From NCBI RefSeq assembly GCF_007655005.1, contig NZ_SZVW01000011.1, positions 62,001-126,000 of the forward strand: a stretch of 64,000 nt of DNA. The letters run 5' to 3'. This DNA comes from Streptomyces tibetensis (GTDB lineage: Bacteria > Actinomycetota > Actinomycetes > Streptomycetales > Streptomycetaceae). Each line of letters opens with the position of its first letter. Positions within the stretch are counted from its first letter, which is position 1. The notes beneath the pieces were generated by a model, which did not search any database, was not told the DNA's origin, and saw nothing but the letters and a program-made list of their open reading frames with translations. A program made the position numbers and the translations under genes. Shown in pieces: positions 41,068 through 50,527 of the stretch.

Positions 41068-41760
41068 ATGGAACTGAACAACGCGGTCGCGGTCGTCACC
41101 GGCGCCAATCGAGGCCTGGGGCGGCACTTGGCCGCCCAGCTCGTCGAGCGCGGCGCGAAGGTGTACGGCGCGGCCCGACGCCCCGAGACGGTCGACGTGC
41201 CGGGCGTCATCCCGCTGCGGCTGGACGTCACGGACGAGGCGTCGATACGAGAGGCCGCGCGCGTGGCGTCGGACGCGACGCTGCTGATCAACAACGCGGG
41301 CATCTCCACCGGCGCGTCGCTGATCGGAGGCGACGCAGCCGAGGTGCGCCGGGAGATGGAGACCAACTTCTTCGGCCCGCTCGCCGCGACCCGATCCTTC
41401 GCCCCCGTCATCGAGGGGAACGGCGGCGGCGCCGTGCTCAACGTCCTGTCCGTCCTGTCCTGGTTCCACCCGGCAGGGCTCGGCTCCTACGCCGCGTCCA
41501 AGGCCGCCGCGTGGGCGCTGACCGGTGCCACCCGCGACGAGCTGGCGCCCCGCGGCATCGCCGTCTCGGCGCTGCACGTCGGCTATATGGACACCGACAT
41601 GGCCGCCGGCGTGCCCGCCGATCAGAAGGTCGCCGCCGCCGACGTCGCGGCCCAGGCCCTGTACGGCATCGAGACCGGCCTGCCCGAGGTCCTCGCCGAC
41701 GAGAGCAGCCGGTACGTCAAGCAGAGCCTGTCCGCGGCACCCGAGCCGCACGCGGACTGA
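41068..41760 (+). CDS. Short-chain dehydrogenase/reductase
   Basis: A 230-residue SDR. VVTGANRGLGRHLAAQL (cofactor), INNAGIS, catalytic Ser in LNVLSVLSW and Tyr-Lys in YAASKAA. CAGGAGCG precedes the ATG. It is divergent from and probably controlled by the TetR regulator. Substrate unknown; detoxification of a carbonyl is typical for such pairs. Confidence 0.9.
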   Translation: MELNNAVAVVTGANRGLGRHLAAQLVERGAKVYGAARRPETVDVPGVIPLRLDVTDEASIREAARVASDATLLINNAGISTGASLIGGDAAEVRREMETNFFGPLAATRSFAPVIEGNGGGAVLNVLSVLSWFHPAGLGSYAASKAAAWALTGATRDELAPRGIAVSALHVGYMDTDMAAGVPADQKVAAADVAAQALYGIETGLPEVLADESSRYVKQSLSAAPEPHAD

Positions 41761-41937
41761 CGCTCGCCCCTGAACCCCGGCGCGACCGTCCACCTGACCG
41801 ATGATCAGTACACCCGCCTGACCGAGGTCAGCGCGGTGCCGCTCGGTATGTCCCACGAGAGGATCGCCGCCTCGCTGGACCGCCTCCAGGGAGGCACCGC
41901 CGACCGCGTCACCGCCCCGGTCGTGCCGGTGGCCTGA
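41761..41937 (+). pseudogene. C-terminal remnant of an aldo/keto reductase
   Basis: Directly after the SDR stop, a 58-codon frame without a start reads VHLTDDQYTRLTEVSAVPLGMSHE..., which resembles the extreme C-terminus of aldo/keto reductases. No N-terminal part is present, so it is a deletion remnant. Confidence 0.55.
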
Positions 41938-42066
41938 GGGGTGAACGCAGCTGAGGACGCGGCGCGACCGCACACAGCCAGAAGAGCACTACAAACTACC
42001 CCGCACCGAGACATACCCGGAGCAAGGAAAGACCCCGACCTCTCACGGACGGGAAACGGAACGGAG

Positions 42067-43077
42067 ATGACGATGAAGGCTTTCACGGTCGAGCACTACG
42101 GCGACCAAGCCGGGATGCGCGCCGCCGACCTGCCCGACCCCCGGGCAGGGGCCGACGACGTCCTGGTCAAGATCCACGCGGCGGGCGTCAACCCGCTGGA
42201 CATCAGGATCCGCAACGGAGACTTCAAGGCGTTCATGCCCTACCGTCTCCCGCTCGTTCTGGGCAACGACCTCGCAGGGACGGTCGTCCGGGTCGGCCCG
42301 TCCGTCACCCGCTTCGCGGTGGGCGACGAGGTCTACGCCCGGCCCGACAAGGACCGCATCGGTACCTTCGCCGAACTCATCGCCGTCCACCAGGACGACC
42401 TGGCACTCAAGCCGGCCACCCTCACCATGGCCGAGGCCGCCTCCCTCCCCCTCGTCGCCCTGACCGCATGGCAGGCGCTGGTCGAGCGGGCACGCGTGCA
42501 GCCGGGCCAGAAGGTCCTCATCCACGCGGGCGCCGGCGGCCTCGGCTCCATCGCCGTCCAGCTGGCCAAGGCGCTGGGCGCGCAGGTGGCCACCACCGTG
42601 AGCACCGCCAAGGTCGGCTTGGCCAAGGACCTCGGCGCGGACGTCGTCGTCGACTACCGCACCCAGGACTTCGAAGAGGTCCTCGACGGCTACGACGTCG
42701 TCCTCGACAGCCTCGGCGGCGAGAACCTCACCAAGTCCCTGCGCGTTCTCAAGCCCGGTGGCACGGCCATCAGCGTCGCGGGCCCGCCCGACCCGGACTT
42801 CGCCCGCGAACTGGGGGCGAACCCGATCCTCCGCCTGGCCATGACCGCCCTCAGCTTCACAACCCGGCGCAACGCCAAGCGCCACGGTGTGACGTACTCG
42901 TTCCTGTTCATGAAGGCCGGCGGCGACCAGTTGCGCGAGCTCACCCCCCTCATCGACACCGGGAAGATCCGCCCCGTCATCGACCGCGTCTTCCCGTTCG
43001 AACAAACCCTCCAGGCCATGGAGTACGTGGAAAAGGGACGGGCCAAGGCCGGCAAGGTCGTCGTGGCAATGACGTAA
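42067..43077 (+). CDS. Zinc-independent NADP-dependent oxidoreductase (quinone reductase-like MDR family)
   Basis: 336 residues, medium-chain dehydrogenase/reductase. FTVEHYGDQAGMRAADLPDPRAGADDVLVKIHAAGVNPLDI at the N-terminus, LGNDLAGTVVRVGP, and the nucleotide motif VLIHAGAGGLGSIAVQLAKALGA; zinc ligands are absent. Acts on quinones or enones. The ATG at 42067 is used; an ATG two codons later has better spacing from GGAG. Probably co-transcribed with the hydrolase downstream. Confidence 0.9.
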   Translation: MTMKAFTVEHYGDQAGMRAADLPDPRAGADDVLVKIHAAGVNPLDIRIRNGDFKAFMPYRLPLVLGNDLAGTVVRVGPSVTRFAVGDEVYARPDKDRIGTFAELIAVHQDDLALKPATLTMAEAASLPLVALTAWQALVERARVQPGQKVLIHAGAGGLGSIAVQLAKALGAQVATTVSTAKVGLAKDLGADVVVDYRTQDFEEVLDGYDVVLDSLGGENLTKSLRVLKPGGTAISVAGPPDPDFARELGANPILRLAMTALSFTTRRNAKRHGVTYSFLFMKAGGDQLRELTPLIDTGKIRPVIDRVFPFEQTLQAMEYVEKGRAKAGKVVVAMT

Positions 43078-43174
43078 GGGCGGGAACGAGTCCCCGGCGC
43101 CCGTCACCTCCGACAACGAGAAGACCCTGCACACCCCGCTCTCTCCCCCCGCCACACCACCCGAGGACCCGGTC

Positions 43175-44038
43175 ATGAGCACACCGCCCAGTTCCCCCGC
43201 CCCGACGTCGTACAAGAACACGCCGAACCGCTCCGTGTCCGTGCGTGGCGTGACCTTCGTCTACCGGCAGCTCGGCCCGGACGACGGCGTGCCGCTGATC
43301 CTCCTCAACCACCTGTCCGCAATCCTGGACAACTGGGATCCCCGTGTCGTCGACGGACTCGCCGCCCGGCGCCCGGTGATCGCCTTCGACAACCGCGGTG
43401 TCGGCGGGTCCGGCGGCTCCACACCCGGCACGATCGAGGCGATGGCCCGCGACACCGTGCTGTTCATCCGGGCCCTCGGGTACGACAGGGTCGATCTGCT
43501 CGGCCTGTCGATGGGCGGCTTCATCGCACAGGTCATCGCGGCAGAAGAACCCGATCTTGTACGCAAGCTCATCCTCGCCGGCACGGGGCCCGCCGGAGGC
43601 CTCGGCATCGACAAGGTCACCAGCCTCACCATCAAGGACACCATCAAGGCCGTCCTGACCCGCAAGGACCCCAAGCAGTACCTCTTCTTCACCGGCACCG
43701 CGGGTGGCCGCCGGGCGGCCCACGCCTTCCTGGAGCGGCTGAAGGAACGCACGGACGCCCGCGACAAGGCCATCTCGCTCTCATCATTGCGCGCCCAGCT
43801 GAAGGCCATCCACCACTGGGGCCGCCAGGCACCGGCCGACCTGTCGCGCATCCACCAACCGGTCCTGGTGGCCAACGGTGAGAGCGATCGCATGGTCCCG
43901 AGCGTCAACTCGGTCGACCTGGCGGCCAGGCTGCCCCAAGGCGAACTCGAACCCCTCTACCCCGACGCCGGACACGGCGGGATCTTCCAGCACCACGACA
44001 GATTCGTCCCGCGGGCGCTCGCATTCCTGGAACCGTAG
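43175..44038 (+). CDS. Alpha/beta-hydrolase
   Basis: 287 residues. Nucleophile elbow LLGLSMGGFIAQ, oxyanion region LLNHLSAILDNWDP, acid and His near YPDAGHGGIFQHH. No signal peptide. It lies 97 bp after the oxidoreductase with GAGGA before the ATG. Substrate unknown. Confidence 0.88.
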   Translation: MSTPPSSPAPTSYKNTPNRSVSVRGVTFVYRQLGPDDGVPLILLNHLSAILDNWDPRVVDGLAARRPVIAFDNRGVGGSGGSTPGTIEAMARDTVLFIRALGYDRVDLLGLSMGGFIAQVIAAEEPDLVRKLILAGTGPAGGLGIDKVTSLTIKDTIKAVLTRKDPKQYLFFTGTAGGRRAAHAFLERLKERTDARDKAISLSSLRAQLKAIHHWGRQAPADLSRIHQPVLVANGESDRMVPSVNSVDLAARLPQGELEPLYPDAGHGGIFQHHDRFVPRALAFLEP

Positions 44039-44206
44039 CCGGCCGCCTGGCGGTTCCACGGCCCTGCCCCGCACCCAGCGAGGCCGACACCGGGAAATCC
44101 GCCACAGCAGGCTCACGCGCCCGGTCAGCAAGCTCCTGCATCGCTGAACGCACGTCCCTTCGAGAGCAGCCCGCGCCGGCATGCGGTCATCGCAGCACGA
44201 CAGCGA

Positions 44207-44998
44207 TCACCCTGCCCGGACCCCCGTCCTGCGGGACACCGGAGAGCGGGAAGGGCGGTGAGTGTGGAGGACGAGCAGCGCCAGGGCGCCGGTCGCTGCG
44301 GACCAGGCGAGGGAGAGCAAGCCAGGGGACCAGGCGCTCTGGGGAGTGAGGGTTGAACTCAGCGCCAGCTGGTTCACGCCGTACAGAGGGAGCGCGCATA
44401 CGCCCGCCACATCCATGAGTGTGTTGAAGACGGGATTCTGCAGGCCGGTGTCGACCAGGCTGAGCATGATGATGAGGAAGAAGCCCTCCAGCTCGCCGCG
44501 GACCAGAGAGCCGAGCAGAAGGCCGATGCCGCCGTAGACGAGGCCGGCGCCCGCGAGGGCCAGCGCCAGGGGGAACGCGTGGCGTACGGGCAGAGACACC
44601 CACAGCACGATCGTGGTGTAGAGGGCCAACAGGGCGGCGGTGAGGGCGACGGCGGCAAGCTTCGCCAGCAGCATCGGCAGCCGGGGGTAACCGGCCAGCA
44701 GCAGACGGCGGTCCATCTGCCGCGATCGGAAGGTCTCGGTGAAGGTGATGAAGCCGGCGACCATGGTGACGGCGCCCAGCGCGCTGGCCACCTGCCCCAC
44801 CTGGCTGGCCGGAGCGGAGATGGGGGCGCCGATGGCGTCCAGCCGGATGCGCACCACTTGGTCGGAGGTGCACAGGCGTGCCACAGCGATCCAGACGGGG
44901 ATGAACGCGACCGCCAGAACCAGGGCCAGCCGGTTGCGCAGGTGGCCCAGCAGAGTACAGCGCAGCAGTTCGGTGAATGCCGTCCAGGAAAGCCTCAA
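44207..44998 (-). CDS. ABC exporter permease (ABC-2 type)
   Basis: 263 residues with six hydrophobic segments, starting LLGHLRNRLALVLAVAFIPVWIAVARL. TTG start overlapping the ATPase stop (TTGA), supporting coupling. Partner of the ATPase encoded just upstream. Substrate unknown; it converges on the hydrolase. Confidence 0.82.
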   Translation of the reverse strand: MRLSWTAFTELLRCTLLGHLRNRLALVLAVAFIPVWIAVARLCTSDQVVRIRLDAIGAPISAPASQVGQVASALGAVTMVAGFITFTETFRSRQMDRRLLLAGYPRLPMLLAKLAAVALTAALLALYTTIVLWVSLPVRHAFPLALALAGAGLVYGGIGLLLGSLVRGELEGFFLIIMLSLVDTGLQNPVFNTLMDVAGVCALPLYGVNQLALSSTLTPQSAWSPGLLSLAWSAATGALALLVLHTHRPSRSPVSRRTGVRAG

Positions 44999-45630
44999 CG
45001 GTCGGTCTCCTCGAAGTGCAGACGGCCCTGGCGCAGGTGAGCGATCGCGTCGAAGTGGTGCAGGTCGTGCAGCAGGTGAGAGACCACGATGATCGACCGG
45101 CCCTGATCACGCAGGTCGGCGGCCAGGGCCCAGAACCGCTGATGGGTGTCCCAGTCGAAGCCCTGGTAGGGCTCGTCCAGGACCAGCAACTGCGGATCGT
45201 GCATGAGAGCGATCAGCAGGTTCAGCTTCTGCCGCGTGCCACCACTGAGCTCGCCGACCTGCTGTCGCCGGCAGCCGGTCAACGCCAGCAGCTCCATCAG
45301 CTCGCCGGCACGCTCCAGTGTCGGCAGCCGATAGGCCATCTGGAACAACCGCAGATGCTGTCCGACGGTGAACCCGTCGTTCAGTACCGCCCGTTGCGGG
45401 CAGTACCCAACCGCCCCGGTCCGTGTCGCGGTTCCGCGGTCGGGTGCGAGGTGCCCCACGGCGATCTGCAACAGAGTGCTCTTTCCCGCTCCGTTCTCGC
45501 CGACGACTCCCACCAGCGTTCCGGCATACACGTCAAGATCCACATCGCGCAGGACCTGCCTGCCGCCGAACGCCTTGCAGACTCCGCTGATCCGCAGCCG
45601 TGGCCGGTGGCGCGTCGTCACTGCCTGCAC
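44995..45630 (-). CDS. ABC transporter ATP-binding protein
   Basis: 211 residues. Walker A GENGAGKST, Q-loop region YCPQRAVLNDG, signature LSGGTRQKLNL, Walker B LLVLDEPYQGFD and H-loop VVSHLLHD. GTG start with GAGGGG upstream. Forms an exporter with the ABC-2 permease whose gene overlaps it. Single-domain size is typical. Confidence 0.93.
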   Translation of the reverse strand: MQAVTTRHRPRLRISGVCKAFGGRQVLRDVDLDVYAGTLVGVVGENGAGKSTLLQIAVGHLAPDRGTATRTGAVGYCPQRAVLNDGFTVGQHLRLFQMAYRLPTLERAGELMELLALTGCRRQQVGELSGGTRQKLNLLIALMHDPQLLVLDEPYQGFDWDTHQRFWALAADLRDQGRSIIVVSHLLHDLHHFDAIAHLRQGRLHFEETDR

Positions 45631-45825
45631 ATGAGCCCCTCGAAAGATCGGACAGATGTAACGAGCCGACCCGGACGGTCCGGCCCTGGGCGGACCGATC
45701 CTCCGCGCAACGTCTGCTGCCCGGTGTCCAACGAGTCCGTACCGCCGGTGTAACGGCGGTCACCCGGCCTCCTGTACCTGCCAGTTGGGCGTGACATGCG
45801 CCGCGGTCCGCCGTTATAGGAGGCG

Positions 45826-47055
45826 ATGCCCCCGACACCACAACGAGACCTCAGTGCTCCCACGATCGTGATCGGAGCAGGCCCCCACGGCCTGGCGGCA
45901 GCCGCGCTACTGAACCGCTCCGGAGAGCCGACCGTGATCCTGGAACGGTCGTACGGCGTGGGAGCGAGCTGGGCGCAGCGCTATGACCACCTACGCCTGC
46001 ACACCACTCCCGGCACGTCGAAGCTTCCCGGCCTGCCGATGCCGCGCCAGGCGGGCCCGTGGGTGAGCCGGGACGACTATGTGCGATACCTGGAGCGTTA
46101 CGTAGCCCATCACCGACTCGACGTCCGGGTGACCACCCCGGTGCGGCGCATCGAACGGGCTGAGCCCGGTTCGGGAGCACGGTGGCTGGTCCACACCCCC
46201 GCCGGTCCCGTGCCCACTGGCGCGGTCGTGGTGGCCACCGGCCGCTGCCACACCCCGAACCTCCCCCGCTGGCCCGGGCGTTCGACGTTCACCGGCACCC
46301 TGCTGCACTCGGCCCACTACCGCTCTCCGGCCCCCTACCGCGGGCGGGACGTCCTGGTGGTCGGCGCCGGTAACAGCGGTACCGAGATCGCGAGTGTCCT
46401 GGCCGGGGGCGGAGCCGGGCGGGTATGGATCGCGGTCCGTACCCCACCCAACATCCTGCCCCGCTCCAGCGCACGATGGCATGCTGCCGGCCGGCTGACG
46501 GAGGCCCTCCCCCTCGCGTGGCGCGATCGCACCTCCCTGCTCACGCAACGTCTCGCGGTGCCCGACCTGACCTCACGGGGACTGCCTCGACCCCGCACGG
46601 GCCTGTACACCCGCAATGCCCGTGAAGGGGTCAACCCCGTGCTCGACCACGGCTTCGTGGACGCCGTCCGGTCCGGCCGGGTCGAGCCGGTCGCGGCCGT
46701 CCAGGCGTTCGAGGGCCCCGAGGTGGTACTCGCCGACGGCACACGGCTGCGACCCGACACTGTCATCGCCGCCACCGGCTACCGGCCCAACCTGCACGAC
46801 CTGGTCGGGTCTCTGGGCGTACTCGACGAGGCCGGGCATCCCCTCGCCACAGGGGCACGGACCCATCCCGAAGCCCCGCGCCTGTACTTGACCGGATTCA
46901 CCAATCCCCTCACGGGAGTCCTTCGCCAGGCGGGCATCGAGGCCCGCGCCATCGCCCGCGCGTTCCGCCACGAGAAGGCGCGGGCAACCCTCCCCGCCCC
47001 CCGGCTCGGCGACCGCCCGGCCGACGCACTCGACAAAGGGCGCACGTCGAGCTGA
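45826..47055 (+). CDS. Flavin-containing monooxygenase-like protein
   Basis: 409 residues. FAD motif VIGAGPHGLAAAALLNRSG, NADPH motif VLVVGAGNSGTEIASVLAGGG, and the ATGYRPN motif near the C-terminus, together YUCCA/FMO-like. AGGAGG lies just before the ATG. Divergent from the ABC exporter genes. Substrate unknown. Confidence 0.88.
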   Translation: MPPTPQRDLSAPTIVIGAGPHGLAAAALLNRSGEPTVILERSYGVGASWAQRYDHLRLHTTPGTSKLPGLPMPRQAGPWVSRDDYVRYLERYVAHHRLDVRVTTPVRRIERAEPGSGARWLVHTPAGPVPTGAVVVATGRCHTPNLPRWPGRSTFTGTLLHSAHYRSPAPYRGRDVLVVGAGNSGTEIASVLAGGGAGRVWIAVRTPPNILPRSSARWHAAGRLTEALPLAWRDRTSLLTQRLAVPDLTSRGLPRPRTGLYTRNAREGVNPVLDHGFVDAVRSGRVEPVAAVQAFEGPEVVLADGTRLRPDTVIAATGYRPNLHDLVGSLGVLDEAGHPLATGARTHPEAPRLYLTGFTNPLTGVLRQAGIEARAIARAFRHEKARATLPAPRLGDRPADALDKGRTSS

Positions 47056-47447
47056 CGGCGCTTCGGAAGCCTGGCCCTTCTGCCGCGTTCCCGGCAGGGC
47101 GATCGGACGCCGGGGTGACGGTGGAGACAGGCCCGCACGCTTCGGCGGAGAGCAACGCAGGGGCACAGATGCGGTGGCCACGTCGATCGGGGCCGCCCCG
47201 CTCGTGCCGCGTCGGCGTGGCGGCGGGATGAGGGTGCCGGCCCGTGGCCGTGCCTGACGCCGACGGCTCGGCCTCGCGGCCCCCGGCTCCCCGCTCCCGG
47301 GCCTTCACGCGCAGCAGGTCGTGGAATTCGGCGGTCAGTCCGTGCTCGCCCCTCCGGCGGAAGAAGGCGTAGGCCCTGGGCCCGACCAGGGTTTCTGGAC
47401 GGCATCCGCCGACGGACTCGGACCGGGCACCGCGTTGCCGGTAGGCC
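47056..47447. other. 392-bp intergenic region, nothing recognised
   Basis: Convergent region between the monooxygenase and sigma factor genes. No clear terminator or gene; minus-strand frames here show no family resemblance. Confidence 0.35.
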
Positions 47448-48296
47448 TCAGCGGTGGGTGAGCATGCCTTCACGCAGGCGGTTCAGGGTCCGCGACAGGA
47501 GCCGGGAGACGTGCATCTGGGACACGCCCAGGTGTTCGCCGATCTGGGCCTGGGTGAGTTCCTCCACGAACCGCATGTGGATGATCTGCCGGTCCCGCTC
47601 ATCGAGTTCGGCGAGCAGCGGGGCGAGAGTGTGGAAGTCCTCCACCAGTTCCAGCGCCTGGTCTTCGGCGCCGATGAAATCCTGCAGGGCGCTCTCGCCG
47701 TCCTCGCTCCCGCCGATCGCGGCGTCCAGGGAGGAGGAGTTGTAGCCGTTGGCGGCCAGCCGGGCCTCCCGCACCTCTTCCTCGGACAGGCTCATCAGCT
47801 CCGACAGCTCCTGGACCGTGGGCGTGCGGCCGAGCCGGCTTCGCAGTTCCTCGGTGGCGCGGGCGAGTTCGACGCGGGCTTCCTGCAGCCGGCGCGGCAC
47901 GTGCACGGCCCAGGTGGTGTCGCGGAAGAACCGCTTGATCTCACCCACGATGTAGGGGATCGCGAACGAGGTGAACTCCACTTCGCGCGTCAGCTCGAAC
48001 CGGTCGATGGCCTTGATCAGGCCGATCATGCCGACCTGGACGATGTCCTCCATCTCCTCCGCGCCGCGGCTGCGGAAACGACCGGCCGCGTATCGGACCA
48101 GGGACATGTTCATCTCGATCAGCGTTCCACGGGCGTAGCTGTACTCGGGGGTGCCCTCTTCCAGGACCGTCAGCTGTTCGAAGAAGAGCCGGGAGAGCTG
48201 GCGAGCGTCCTTGGGCGCCACCCGGGAGGGGTCGGCGACCTCCGGCAGCTCGCTCGTTCGTGCGTCCAGTGCCGCCGGAATGCTCATGAGCGCCAT
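47448..48296 (-). CDS. SigB/SigF-family alternative sigma factor
   Basis: 282 residues, with regions 2 (NMSLVRYAAGRFRSRGAEEMEDIVQVGMIGLIKAIDRFELTREVEFTSFAIPYIVGEIKRFFRD), 3 (VHVPRRLQEARVELARATEELRSRLGRTPT) and 4 (ERDRQIIHMRFVEELTQAQIGEHLGVSQMHVSRLLSRTL) all present. Stress/differentiation type. GGGAGGGG precedes the ATG. Downstream of an ATP-binding MEDS protein, a STAS protein and an ATPase-fold protein, the expected partner-switching set. Confidence 0.93.
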   Translation of the reverse strand: MALMSIPAALDARTSELPEVADPSRVAPKDARQLSRLFFEQLTVLEEGTPEYSYARGTLIEMNMSLVRYAAGRFRSRGAEEMEDIVQVGMIGLIKAIDRFELTREVEFTSFAIPYIVGEIKRFFRDTTWAVHVPRRLQEARVELARATEELRSRLGRTPTVQELSELMSLSEEEVREARLAANGYNSSSLDAAIGGSEDGESALQDFIGAEDQALELVEDFHTLAPLLAELDERDRQIIHMRFVEELTQAQIGEHLGVSQMHVSRLLSRTLNRLREGMLTHR

Positions 48297-48421
48297 GCTG
48301 TGCCCCTCCCAAAGTTCGAGCCGACCGCTACCGCCTGCAAAACGGCCGACGGCGCATCGTCTACCCCGTCATCCCGTACCTATACCTGTGCTGTGTCGAG
48401 CGGCCCGGCACACGGTCGTGG

Positions 48422-49354
48422 TCAGGTGGGGAGGTAGCAGCGCATGGTGGTGCCGTCGGGGCCGGTGTGGACACGGACGAGGTCGGCGAGCTGGTGGACG
48501 AGCAGGAGTCCACGGCCGCCGGGCTGCGTGGGATTCGGCGGGCGGCGGCCGGCCAACGGATCGGTCAGCTGTCCGCCGTCGTGTACCTCGCAGACGACCC
48601 GGCCGCTCTCGGCCCAGATCCGCACTGTCCCCGAGCCGGCGCCATGGACGACGCTGTTGGTGGTCAGCTCCGCCACCACGAGTTCCAGATCTCCCAGGCT
48701 CGCCCCGGACACGCCCAGGGACCGCGCCTGGGATACTGCGAAGTCGCGCGTGTCGGGCAGTGTCTGGACGGCGAACGGGCGGGCCGCTGCTTCGAGGGGG
48801 GCGAGCAGTGGCTCGTTGTAGCGGGCGATGATCTGCTCGGGGCCATAGGCGGTGGATTGCGTCTGGCCATCGGCGTCGATGACGACCGGGTGGGTCGCCA
48901 GGGCGTCGCTGAGGGCCTGCTTGTCCAGCTGCCCGGCGTCGTAGGGGCACAGGATGGTTACCGCGCGCCCGGTGAAAGCGGTGTTGATCAGCGCCTCGTG
49001 TTGGACGCACGCCGGGTATTCGACGGCGGAACGCCCCTGCCAGATCGGTTCGCCGATGATGCGGACCCGGCGGGCGCTCGGCTGGGCGTCGGCGAACTTG
49101 CGCAGCACGTTGGGGATGATGCGGCCGGGGTTGCGGCCGGCCTGAGTCATGTCGATGAAGCGCACCTCCGCTGCTCGCTCACCCAGCCCCTCGCGGATCA
49201 GTTCCAGTCGATCCGGCGGCGCGGCGACGGCTGCGGGCTCACCGGCGTCCAGCCCTTCCCGCAAGAAGGGAACCGTGCCCTCGATGTACTGGTCCGTCCC
49301 CTCGTAGAACAGTGCGGGGTGGACGAACGGCTCGTACGAGGTGGCTGTGCTCAT
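48422..49354 (-). CDS. MEDS-domain protein with anti-sigma-type ATPase domain
   Basis: 310 residues: an N-terminal MEDS (MEthanogen/methylotroph, DcmR Sensory) domain (HPALFYEGTDQYIEGTVPFLREGLDAGEPAAVAAP...) and a C-terminal HATPase_c domain (ELVVAELTTNSVVHGAGSG, VCEVHDGGQL, GGRGLLLVHQLAD). It is probably an anti-sigma kinase that senses a signal. TGATG overlap with the STAS gene. Confidence 0.85.
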   Translation of the reverse strand: MSTATSYEPFVHPALFYEGTDQYIEGTVPFLREGLDAGEPAAVAAPPDRLELIREGLGERAAEVRFIDMTQAGRNPGRIIPNVLRKFADAQPSARRVRIIGEPIWQGRSAVEYPACVQHEALINTAFTGRAVTILCPYDAGQLDKQALSDALATHPVVIDADGQTQSTAYGPEQIIARYNEPLLAPLEAAARPFAVQTLPDTRDFAVSQARSLGVSGASLGDLELVVAELTTNSVVHGAGSGTVRIWAESGRVVCEVHDGGQLTDPLAGRRPPNPTQPGGRGLLLVHQLADLVRVHTGPDGTTMRCYLPT

Positions 49355-49710
49355 CACGCAGCCACCTCGATCGCGGCGATACCGGGCCAGAAAAGATCGA
49401 GTATGCGCGGCAACTGCGGCGGTGGTCGGTGAAGCACGATCCGCTGCCCCTCGGGGAGACGCTGAGCGGTGACCGCCAGGTCTGTCACACCGGCCACATC
49501 CACGAACCGCACCCGGGACATATCCACATGCAGCACGTCCGTGCGCCGCTCGACCAGCTGGTTCAGCGCCTGCTGCCATACGGACCGTGTGTTCATGCTG
49601 ATCTCCCCTGTCGCCCCCAGCCCCGAACTGCCGGGCAACGGATCGATCTGCAGTACCGCATCACGTGGCGGCGCGACGGGGGGCCCGCCCTCGCCGGGTA
49701 CGACATCCAC
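49354..49710 (-). CDS. STAS-domain anti-sigma factor antagonist
   Basis: 118 residues with a STAS fold: ATGEISMNTRSVWQQALNQLVERRTDVLHVDMSRVRFVDVAGVTDLAVTAQRL; the phosphorylatable position falls in VDVAGV, where Ser is usual but Ala-Gly is seen, so regulation by phosphorylation may be lost. GTG start. One-base overlap with the MEDS-ATPase gene. Confidence 0.78.
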   Translation of the reverse strand: MDVVPGEGGPPVAPPRDAVLQIDPLPGSSGLGATGEISMNTRSVWQQALNQLVERRTDVLHVDMSRVRFVDVAGVTDLAVTAQRLPEGQRIVLHRPPPQLPRILDLFWPGIAAIEVAA

Positions 49711-49938
49711 GTTCTTGCCCCCCAGTTCCCCGGGCTCGGCCGCACGGCGGCTCTACCGGTCACCTTGCACGATACGCGGTCTGGCACCGGTGGACGCCCA
49801 GTCCGGCCGAGCGAGGGAATCGGGCCGGGCCTGGCCCGCACGGGCCCCGGTGAGGAGAGCCGGCGGAGCTCATGCGACCGAGTCGGTGTCCTCCCGTAGT
49901 AGCCGCCCATGCTGACTCACGCCCCAGAGGGGGCGATC

Positions 49939-50343
49939 TCAGGGAGCGAGGCCGAGTTCGGCCCACACCGTTTTGCCGGGGTGGCGCGGGGTGACGCCCC
50001 AGCGGTGCGCGAGCCGTTCGAGGAGCTGCATGCCGAAACCGCCGGGTTCGGTGTTCTTGGTGGCACGCATGCGCGGCCAGCGGTCGCTGTAGTCGCTGAC
50101 CGCGATGCGCAGCATCCGGCCGTTCCACGTGAGTCGGATCAGGGGTGGGCCGGCGCCGTGGCGGATGGCGTTGGTGATCATTTCCGAGACGAGCAGTTCG
50201 GCATTCTGGATCATCGGGTGCTGGCGCAGCGGGCCGCCGAAACCTTCCACGCAGTCGCGGACCCAGTGCCGGGCGGCCGCGATGCTCGCCGTGACGGCGG
50301 GGAAACGCGACTCGCAGGACGGGATGGTCGGTTCGCCGTTCAT
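49939..50343 (-). CDS. HATPase_c anti-sigma-like protein
   Basis: 134 residues: ELLVSEMITNAIRHGAGPP (N box), VSDYSDRWP and GGFGMQLLERLAHRWGV (G2 box), typical of serine-kinase-type anti-sigma factors in Streptomyces. ATG chosen for GGAGGAAC. Likely binds the sigma factor or the STAS protein. Confidence 0.85.
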   Translation of the reverse strand: MNGEPTIPSCESRFPAVTASIAAARHWVRDCVEGFGGPLRQHPMIQNAELLVSEMITNAIRHGAGPPLIRLTWNGRMLRIAVSDYSDRWPRMRATKNTEPGGFGMQLLERLAHRWGVTPRHPGKTVWAELGLAP

Positions 50344-50527
50344 GAGGTTCCTCCAGCCAGGGTGGCGGCCCTGCTCTGCCGCCGGCCGACGCTGCGTACA
50401 GCCGGTCGCAGTCGTCTGTCGGGTTACCACTGCCTGCTTGGTGAACCATCTGTGTCCGTCGGGCGACGGGCTGATCCTGTGAAGGGTTGATCGCCGCTGT
50501 CGACGGGACTGGTGGTGAAGGGCTGAA